Shown: positions 1 to 7,301 of the stretch, piece after piece
Layout: each line of letters begins with the position of its first letter
Numbering within the stretch: position 1 is the stretch's first letter
Origin: Smittium culicis
Taxonomy: Eukaryota > Kickxellomycota > Harpellomycetes > Harpellales > Legeriomycetaceae
Direction: 5' to 3'
DNA: 10,254 nt
Assembly: GCA_001970855.1 (NCBI GenBank)
Contig: LSSN01002449.1
Location: forward strand, 1-10,254
Made by a program: the position numbers and the translations under genes
Notes under the pieces: generated by a model
Told to the model about the DNA's origin: nothing
Seen by the model: only the letters and a program-made list of their open reading frames with translations
Database searches by the model: none

Positions 1-711
1 TACCTAATAAAAGTAAGCAAATAGAATTTCAAAGAAAAAAAGCTCCGCTTCTCCAAAGAATTTCCCATATAGAGTGTAAAATGAAAATTACGTTTTATTT
101 TATTCCAAGCTTTCCGGGCGTTTAAAAATTAAAATAAATAGTAGTCAATAATGTTTCAATAGTTTGATCAAAAAAGTTGGATATATTTTCAAAACTTCGC
201 TCAACTATTCATCAATCGTTTTTGGAAAGATATAACTACTTGTATTATGTATAAATAAATTTCTCGTGAAAAAAAAAAAAAAAAATTGACCATACCCTAA
301 TTTGTACCCATATAAGTACAATAATTGTTTGAGAAAGAGTAGGCCCTATTAGATTATAAGAGATTTTTAGGCTGAGATATCTTTTTACCCTGAAATTTCA
401 TTTGCCTATAACAATTGATTGATATTATAGGCTAAAACGTTTAAATTATTTGATGGAATATTCTATTTTAGCTCAAAATCTAAATAAAATTTGAAGCGAG
501 AAAAGATTAGATAAAATAAGCTCCGTTCCTCAAAAGAGTGATCCAAATTCACAAAAAATATAAGCTATTGAGTTAAGTTTGACCTCTAAAAAGATAATCT
601 AAAATTAGTCTGCATAGCAATTTTAGATAAAAAAATGATATTAGCTCAATTTATAGGAAATCTCGCTTAAAAAATAGTCCATATACGCTTGTCGCTATCA
701 AGGAAGTACTC
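1..711. other. AT-rich non-coding region
   Basis: No convincing gene is seen on either strand. The stretch carries a run of 17 A at 269-285, a short imperfect direct repeat (AAGCTCCG followed by a C/T-rich then AAAGA-like stretch, near 38-58 and 515-535), and the hairpin listed separately at 597-628. The A-run could be the tail of an old retroposed sequence, but nothing recognisable precedes it. Confidence 0.6.
597..628. repeat. 10-bp perfect inverted repeat (hairpin)
   Basis: ATCTAAAATT at 597-606 is the exact reverse complement of AATTTTAGAT at 619-628, with a 12-nt loop. Further out, AAGCGAGA near 494 pairs with TCTCGCTT at 661-668, and TTGAG near 569 pairs with CTCAA near 647. The hairpin may therefore be the centre of a larger, decayed palindromic element of about 175 bp. 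In DNA this AT-rich, a 10-bp arm alone is modest evidence. Confidence 0.45.
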
Positions 712-908
712 TTAGCTGTCTCACAGGCTTTAGTCGATTTTTGATTTACAAAATATATCCAACAGCTTTCAAATAAAATACTTTAATTCCGATATTCGAT
801 CATATCTTGGCTTATTGTGAAATAACAGCAAATAATAAATATACTTATAAGCCATAAACGAATCAATAAATTGATTTTTTCATAGAGCTTTGAACAGGAA
901 AGGATTAA
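712..908. mobile_element. TTAA-bounded miniature element, copy 1
   Basis: The right end (about 855-908) is nearly identical to 1404-1458: both run through CATAGAGCTTTGAAC, then GGGAAAGG-like bases and a terminal TTAA. The interior shares a GTCRATTTTTG block and a TAATTCCGA block with the copy at 1273-1458. The left end, from TTAG at 712, is a decayed version of the left end at 1273. Read inward, the ends are TTAA followed by a CCTTTCC-like motif. That is typical of piggyBac-superfamily non-autonomous elements, which insert at TTAA. The superfamily assignment is inference, as no transposase is present. Confidence 0.55.
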
Positions 909-1074
909 AAAAATTATTTTTTTCTTCTGCTTGTGATTTAACCTCAAATTTAATATTATATAATAGGTATAAGATAACTGAATATTCTCATTGCCTCATA
1001 ATTTTACTGGTAGAAAATGTAAATCGGCAAGATTATGTAGACCAAAAACAGTCTTATGCACGGGAAAGGCTTAT
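905..1074. mobile_element. Degenerate miniature element, copy 2 (partial)
   Basis: The block 1036-1074 (TGTAG, CCAAAAACA, then CGGGAAAGG and TTAT) repeats at 1238-1276, exactly 202 bp downstream, with scattered changes. It marks the right end of another copy, using the second type of terminus in this family. No matching left end is recognisable after the TTAA at 905-908, so the copy is either strongly decayed or truncated. Confidence 0.4.
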
Positions 1075-1078
1075 TCAA

Positions 1079-1276
1079 TTATCCCTTACCCGTCCAACGC
1101 TCTTTGAAAAAATCAATAAATTGATTTACATATGATTTATTAGTATATTTACTATTTGCTATTATTAAAAAGAAAAAACAATATTTATTAAAGCTTCGTA
1201 ACTAAAGTACTCTACTTGAACGCCGTTGCCTGTATTTTGTAGTCCAAAAACATTCTACCGCGCGGGAAAGGGTTAA
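1079..1276. mobile_element. TTAA-bounded miniature element, copy 3 (inverted)
   Basis: The left end, TTAT then CCCTTACCCG at 1083-1092 followed by CTCTTTGAAAAAATC, is the reverse complement of the right end of copies 1 and 4. The right end at 1238-1276 finishes GCGGGAAAGGGTTAA. The element is 198 bp, lies in opposite orientation to copies 1 and 4, and contains no open frame of note. The two ends differ beyond the first dozen bases, so only the outermost CCCTTTCCCG-like bases form a terminal inverted repeat. Confidence 0.6.
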
Positions 1277-1458
1277 CTCTTTCTTTAGCGGTGTCAATTT
1301 TTGTTAAGCTAAATATAGCCAATTGAATATGTCAATAACAATGTAATTCCGAAATTTAAATAATTTTGATTTCGTGCAAATTAATATAATATAAATATAA
1401 AGGATAAACGAATCATAAATTAGATTTTTTCATAGAGCTTTGAACGGGAAAGGGTTAA
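1273..1458. mobile_element. TTAA-bounded miniature element, copy 4
   Basis: This 186-bp copy shares the TTAA at 1273-1276 with copy 3. Its left end (TTAACTCTTTC, then GCGGT and ATTTTTG) mirrors the right end of copy 3. Its right end at 1404-1458, finishing CGGGAAAGGGTTAA, is nearly identical to that of copy 1. It looks the best preserved of the cluster. Piggybacking into a neighbour's terminal TTAA would explain the shared site. Classification as piggyBac-like rests only on TTAA plus the CCCTTTC terminus. Confidence 0.6.
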
Positions 1459-2608
1459 GTATATTATCACGTTAGAGTTTATAGCTATTCTTAAATTGGA
1501 TGTTTAATAAATATTACACAAAATTAAAATTAGCCAGGTATAAGGGTGTCTAAATTGTCTAATTTTATTTAACGCAGGAAGTGTATTTAATTAAGATTTA
1601 ATTAGTTATTCTGTGAAGTAGATTTAATCAGATCAAGAAAGAGATTTATTATTGAATCATAATAAATTTTTATAAGTAGTACTCTTTTATGGCGCGAGTA
1701 ATTATGTGAAGTATTCACGCTAATCTATTCTTCGGATTTTAACTTTAAACTCAATTGAAATCGAAGTATATTTTCGATAAATTTACAGCTCGATGAATAT
1801 ATTATAGAATAGCTAAAAATGATATAAAGTAGTAATAACTACAATAATAAATTGACTGATTTTAAAATAAATCAAATTCAATTAAATCAATTATTATGAA
1901 AATCATTATAGGTATTAGAAGCTGAGCATCAGATAAAGACTTTTTACTGTATTATCCCTAAAAGAAACTAATTAAAAAGACGAGATAAAAATGATTAAAA
2001 ATTAGCTTATAATAATTATATAATTAAAGCTAGCAAACTTAGACCATAGCTAATAAAGTTGTAGCAAATCAGTTAGATGATTTTTAGATTATGATCGGAC
2101 TATTTTTATTATATTGTTAAACATCATTTTGTAGCTGATCAGATTTTTTTTAGTTTTATAACGCATATTATCGATATTGCCTAGTTTAGAAATTAGTTAT
2201 TAGTCACATTAATGGTTTTCAATAGGACTTCCAAATCTATGATGAATTTGCTAACATAAAATCTGATTCAAGATCTTGTTACTTTTGGTGGTTGCGTGTA
2301 CTTGATTTTACTCTACGGATCTAATATGAGTCTATTAGATTCGATTTGTAATCTTAGTTTATCTTTTTCAATATTTCAAGTTAGAGATAGCAAAAATTTT
2401 GAACAATAAATGATTAATAAAAAACTGATATTTGTACTATCTGATATAAATATATTATTACTTTTTAATAAATTTTATATTGATAAAACTATAATTCTTA
2501 AGAAAAATTATCTATATATACTTAGATTGTTCTCTTTTTTTTTATATGCATGTATAAGTCTTTGTTTACTTTCAAGAGAAATATTAATCGAAATAATACT
2601 ATTTTATT
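1459..2608. other. AT-rich intergenic region upstream of NOX copy A
   Basis: About 1.15 kb with no recognisable gene on either strand. An open frame of 70 codons at 2410-2622 has A/T-driven composition (Ile, Leu, Tyr, Lys, Phe) and overlaps the first exon of the oxidase in another frame, so I do not call it. The promoter of copy A presumably lies here, but no distinct TATA box or repeated site stands out against the background. Confidence 0.6.
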
Positions 2609-4558
2609 ATGAGCTGGAATAAAAACTTGGTTTCAAAAACAAAAGTTATAACTTGTAAGACTATATATGATTCTCTATGTTCTAGATATTAATTCATTTA
2701 ACTAACAAAATATTTTGGTATGGGATGGGGTTTTATTTAGTTAAGAATAGGGGTATTTTCATTCTTATCCTAATTGCGCAAATTGGGTTGGCTATCAAAG
2801 GATACCTGAAAAAAACAAGAGCGACAGAACCCAAGTCAAAGATATTTAAAGCAACTTATACGCTATTGGATGTGAATTTTGCACTCATATTCATTTTTAT
2901 GTCATCTGCGACGCTTAAATTTATACGAAGATACGTTCTTTCGAGAATCGGATATATTTTAACCAAAAAGGATGGATCTAGCGTACTTTTTGGAAGGAGG
3001 TCAATTAGGTTTGAAAACACTATAAGCCTACACGTTTTCGCATCTATTTGGTTTATGATTTGGACTATGATACACTCCATACTTGCCTTTTTTATTTTTA
3101 ACTTTTCAAAAAATCCTAAACCTGCCGCTAAAAGTCAAAACTTACTGATGCTAGACTCTGAAAGTTTGATCAATAGCGCTCTAAATACAACTATGAACAT
3201 TAATTATTTGGCGGAAACTGTTGTAAAAAAAAAAGCAAAAAAGACAAAATACTTTATGATGGTCTCTGGAATAATTTGTACTGGCATATTTGTTTTGATA
3301 ACTATATCTGCAATAAGTAACGTTTTTATAGTGATATTTATTTATTTTAAATTTTTTATAAATAATCTAACTTTTAAATTTTAATCTATTAGAGCCGATC
3401 CGAAAAAGGTTCTTCGAGCTTTTTTACTATTCGCACCATCTTTTTATTCTTGGAATTGTATCATATGGTATTCACATAGATAAAATTAACTATTACTGGG
3501 GAGCATCAGTAATTTTGTATATACTTGATCGGGCTTATAGAATGGTTATCACTAAGAAGATTAAAAAAGATGAGCCCAAGTTCAATCTGGTTTCAAAGAA
3601 AGTTGTTGAACTAAGAATACCAAAAGATAAATTTAAAAATTTTAATAGAAAAATAAAATATGAAGGATTAGGGTATTTATACATTCAAGTACCTAAAATT
3701 TCACCTATACAAACCCATCCGTTTGATATTTCCAACATGGAAAAAAATGATTATATTAGCCTGTTTATAGCTAATAGGGGCAATTGGACAAATTCTTTAT
3801 TTAATCTTTTAGAAGAAAGCGATATAAGCAAAGTTAAATTCGAATACATAGAAAATGGTTCAAAAGACAAAGTGCATAAATGGACACCAGGAAATAGCTC
3901 TGGGAATTCTACAATGGATAATCATTCAAATAATGGATTATCCACAGCTCCAGAAGGACAAATTATAAATAGTTTTGACTATTCACTAGAAAAAAAAAAT
4001 AAAATAGCCTCTAGCGTATTTATTAGCTCGATTTATGATTCAAACTACCAGTATGTATTTGAGAATCAATATGTAGTACTATCTGCAACCGGAACTGGCG
4101 TTTCTCCTATGATCTCATGCATAGACTACTTTATTTCGAACCAGAGTAGAAAAGAGATAAAAACGAACTGTGTGAGATTAGTATGGAGTACAAATGATAT
4201 TGATCTTATGAAGATATTAGATCCTATAATTGAAAAAGTTATTGAATCAAATAACCTTGATAGGGTGTTTTTTGAAATACATTATACAGGGAGCGAGGAC
4301 CAAGGAAATTTTTTTGACAGTAATCCTTGTTTAGTATCGAAAATTCACCAGAATAACCAAATTTCTCAGATAGATGAGGGAAGAATTAACTACGACACAC
4401 ACTTTAAACCTATTTTTTCAGATGATACGATTACAAATTTTGGTTTTTTGGTTGTTGGAAATGAAGATTTTTGTGAAAATTATATTCTACAGGCAAAACT
4501 GTACGCAAAATCGCAAAAAATTCTGTCGAAAGTAAATTTTTACGGTACACACTACTAA
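2609..4558 (+). CDS. NADPH-oxidase-like flavocytochrome, copy A (3 exons, 595 aa)
   Basis: Predicted membrane oxidase moving electrons from NAD(P)H via FAD and two haems to an acceptor across the membrane. Exons are 2609-2654, 2741-3316 and 3393-4558, totalling 1788 nt. The ATG at 2609 is the first after an in-frame stop at 2594. Predicted helices lie at about residues 21-34, 57-77, 110-136, 186-207, 216-236 and 242-257. Haem ligands are H113/H127 (spacing 14) and H222/H235 (spacing 13), as in NOX. The helix-5 motif IRKRFFELFYYSHHLF matches the NOX signature. The flavin site is HPFDIS at 316-321, and N-x-G-N-W-T at 335-340 matches the NOX V-G-D-W-T region. The nucleotide loop GTGVSP is at 441-446. 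The usual C-G-P is V-G-N at 562-564 and the C-R-D arginine is missing (S-T-N-D, 473-476). The protein ends in Tyr, resembling the terminal aromatic of NOX. There are no EF-hands. N164 lies in an N-T-T sequon in the predicted outer loop C. The family call is firm; the acceptor and superoxide output are not shown. Confidence 0.9.
2655..2740 (+). other. Intron 1 of NOX copy A (86 nt, phase 1)
   Basis: Donor GTAAGA, acceptor TTTATTTAG, and branch site ACTAAC at 2701-2706. The first AG after the branch is the acceptor. Splicing joins exon 1 (ending T-K-V-I-T) to K-N-R-G-I-F, with F16 encoded across the junction. Copy B has the same junction at the same residue and phase. The ATG at 2725 therefore lies inside this intron and is not the start. 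Confidence 0.85.
3317..3392 (+). other. Intron 2 of NOX copy A (76 nt, phase 1)
   Basis: Donor GTAACG, branch site CTAAC at 3367-3371, and acceptor TCTATTAG, which is the first AG after the branch. Splicing fuses helix 4 (ending I-S-A-I) to K-P-I-R-K-R-F-F-E-L-F, exactly as in NOX proteins. Unspliced, the frame stops at 3384 inside the intron. Position and phase equal intron 2 of copy B. Confidence 0.9.
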
Positions 4559-5060
4559 ATATATCTCATAATTAACCATATTATTTACATAAATGATTTA
4601 TTTTATCAATAAACTTCTATAATAATTTCCATTAAATTGTGTCAAATGATATTTATGATTTCAAATTGAGTATATATATTTTGATAAATTCTCAAATAAA
4701 TGTATGAACCTATTTAGCTAAAAATATAAATGTTTAAAAGTGCCTTTAGAGTAGCCATTCATAAATTATTTTAGTTATTGGAATAAAAAATATTATGTAT
4801 ACTTGTTGCGTTTCTAATTAGTATATTATAATATATTCAATTAGTAATTGTCAATTTTAAAATGAAAATTAAAATGCAAATGATTTGAGTTCATATTTTT
4901 TTTATACTGCTATTAGCTTTATATAGTAAATTAACTTTTAAATAACTTTTACATAACTTATTTAAAATTGAAATCTGGCTTTAATGATTTTTTTAGTTTA
5001 GAATTAGCATGAATTTTTTTCACTTTAAATTCCAAAGTTGACTTATTGTAACTAGCTCGA
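4559..5060. other. 3' flank and spacer after NOX copy A
   Basis: Very AT-rich with no gene seen. AATAAA at 4608-4613, 50 nt after the stop codon, is a plausible polyadenylation signal, although this hexamer is common by chance at this base composition. Confidence 0.45.
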
Positions 5061-5115
5061 AACTTGTGATGGGGGTGGGGGGGTCTATAAAACCTTTAGA
5101 TAGCTACCCGCTGGC

Positions 5116-5283
5116 ATGGTAGACCAAAATTATGAGCTGGAAACAGCTAAATTTATGAATCGGACCTACTGTCTCAGATTACTAATATTTCGAATTATAC
5201 GTGATTCAACGAGCTCCCTTGAACTAATACCGAGGTTATATGGAGCTACCAGATCAGCGCGAGGATACCGGCTGAAAATTTGA
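5116..5283 (+). pseudogene. Short GC-richer open frame, possible retroelement integrase relic
   Basis: This 55-codon frame starts at ATG 5116; an in-frame stop lies just upstream at 5101. By hand count it is about 40% GC, well above the surrounding DNA. The middle of the peptide, F-R-I-I-R-D-S-T-S-S-L-E-L-I-P-R-L-Y-G, loosely resembles the conserved stretch near the end of the retroviral/Ty3-gypsy integrase core (a Y-R/T-x-x-H-x-S-T-G-x-S-P-F-E-L-x-Y-G pattern). No other retroelement domain is nearby, so if this is right it is a short fragment. It could equally be an unrelated or chance frame. Just upstream lies an unusual G-rich run at 5071-5083. Confidence 0.25.
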
Positions 5284-7301
5284 TTTATTATAATTGTTTT
5301 ATAATTTTTTAAATATTATTCATTATTTTTTAGTATATTGCTAACCTATGTTTAATATAAAACTGAGTATTAAATAAAGTATTAATATCAATGTAAAAAG
5401 CCTTTATGATCCTTATCATTGCTTCGTATAATCGTTTTCCTGTTTATATTCATAATTAAAATTTAATATAAATTTGAAAATAATAGATTTTTTGTACTGT
5501 AAAAGCGCCGTTCTATCTCATAGGCTTTTCAATTTTCAAGATAATAAATAGGTTGTATATCAGTTTAAAACTTCAAATGATTGAATCTTCATATATACTA
5601 CTGTTATTTAATTTATTTTTAGAGTGAATTTATCCATTTTCGGAGCCAGCATTCTTATTATTATTAATAACGGGAATTAAATTATAATTTCCAAATAATT
5701 TAATATTAGAAGCATCAAATTTCATAGGGAAAAAACCTATTCGCTGTATAAAAGTTATACTATTTGTGTAGGTTTGATGATTTTGAACGTGCAAAAAAAG
5801 CTAGCTGCCTGAGAAAGGGTATAAAGCTTTTTATCACCATCTACATATTACTTCAAGATTAATTAAAGATAAAAAGTTTAATGTTATAATTTTATTTTTT
5901 AGGGCATAAATTAAAGATAGAAAATTATGCTGCTTTATTATTCTATTTCCTATATCGACTATTTTTCTCGCTATTTTTAGTTCTATAAAAACTAGGATTT
6001 AAATAGAACTTTTGAGATTTAAATTGTATTCTCTTCATATTAATAATATAATTAAACTAGGGGATTTCTATATTAATTATTTAGTAAGGTTTAATACTGT
6101 TTCATTATGAATAACCAAAAGTACATCGATACAACATACTTGTTGCTCAAATCAAATTACTTATTAATTGACTAAATTTATGGGATATACAATTAGTGAT
6201 TTAGTAGGCTAAAATATATTATTTATAGCCAATAGCTTAGTATACACGTAACAAAACCCAAATTCGTTAATTTCACCCCAAAATAGATATATTGGTATCT
6301 CGGTACGAGTAATTTTGCTTATCAGAAATATTTAATATTCATAATTGATTATATTATTGGATTTTAAATTAGCTGAATTTACTAATAGCCATCGAGATAC
6401 CAATTAGGATAAACTTACAAATACCGTCATCTATACTCACCGAAAGTCGAAACCAAATACAAACGATCTATGACAAATCTATGCCAGTTATTTTTCCATA
6501 AAATGTTCTCAGATGAACAAGCGAGAACAAAATAACAAAGCACTAAAATTTTACAAGAGTAAGATTAATAAGTTAATTTTTTTTATTAGTTTGAAAGATA
6601 GGCTCAATTTTAAAAAAATAAACGGATAGATTCTTAGTTGGACCTTTAATTTCCATATAATAAAATTTTTGAATCCACTACTCTTCTTCTCATAACTAAT
6701 CTCTAAAGTTTATGCAGACGAATTCATCAATGCTTGAATATTGAAGGTTTAATATATTTTTCTTTTGAACTTTATTCTATTTAATAACTTTATAAAGAAT
6801 TAAACTCGGCTGAATATCTGTAATTTAAAGATTCATAAACCTTTGGGGATAGTCGTGCTGATTACATAACCGCTCATATACACATCATTCGAGTTTGTTA
6901 TAAAATGTTAAAGCGATCCAATAAAAGATTAGAAGAAAAAAAGTGATAATAGAATTTGATGCACAAAATAAATATTTCTCATTTTGGAATTAAAAAAACA
7001 CGACTAATTTAAGACTGACTTATGAATTCTGTACGATATTGATAATATTTCAGTTGAAAGCGCTTTATAAAGCAAAATTAATTGAATTTTGTGAAACCAT
7101 TAATCAGCACCAATCAGAATTCATAAAAACAATAATACGAGAGGGCATATTTCAAAAAAAAATATCTCTAGAAAGAATATGAAAAATCGCTTAGTTTCTT
7201 TCCTAGCTAAAAGTATAAATAGAATGAATTTCCTTATATTGAAAAACTTTGATGAAAAGAAGTTTACTTTTATTAAATATATCACTAATATAATCTCAAT
7301 T
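5284..7301. other. AT-rich spacer between the two NOX genes
   Basis: About 2 kb with no recognised gene on either strand. I looked for a third or decayed NOX copy and saw none of the haem, HPF or C-terminal motifs. The only structured part is the inverted-end segment at 6291-6404, listed separately. A small stem (ATAGG, six A, CCTAT) occurs near 5725-5742. An open frame from ATG 7179 continues in frame into exon 1 of copy B, but its first 41 codons have no counterpart in copy A. Confidence 0.55.
6291..6404. repeat. 114-bp segment with perfect 12-bp inverted ends
   Basis: ATTGGTATCTCG at 6291-6302 is the exact reverse complement of CGAGATACCAAT at 6393-6404. The arms contain more G and C than their surroundings, which makes a chance match less likely than for the AT-only hairpins here. 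The interior is AT-rich and non-coding. No clear target-site duplication is visible at the edges. It may be a small MITE or a cruciform-forming site. Confidence 0.5.

Noticed and set aside
285..305. CCCTAA-like telomeric repeat
   Set aside because: There is only one CCCTAA unit, with no tandem array.
890..1135. 81-codon open frame
   Set aside because: It has no ATG start and lies across the ends of three miniature repeat elements; the apparent coding is repeat sequence.
2410..2622. 70-codon ATG frame upstream of NOX copy A
   Set aside because: Its composition is what random AT-rich DNA gives, no motif is seen, and it overlaps the better supported first exon of the oxidase in another frame.
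2856..3080. 74-codon frame on the minus strand
   Set aside because: It is antisense to the conserved membrane-domain exon of copy A.
2609..4558. Ferric/metalloreductase rather than NOX
   Set aside because: The HHLF helix-5 motif with I-R-K-R-F-F-E before it and the 14/13 haem spacing fit NOX best. A metal-reducing role is not excluded, since the acceptor cannot be read from sequence.
5200..5260. Possible tRNA or small structured RNA
   Set aside because: There is a 6-bp stem but no cloverleaf and no A-box/B-box pair on either strand.
5780..5830. Another miniature-element end (GAGAAAGGGTATAA)
   Set aside because: It resembles the GGGAAAGGGTTAA terminus only over the last dozen bases, with no matching inner sequence and no TTAA.
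7179..7301. Longer N-terminus for copy B starting at ATG 7179
   Set aside because: It is in frame, but the extra 41 residues have no counterpart in copy A, whose 15-residue exon 1 is fixed by an upstream stop. It remains possible.
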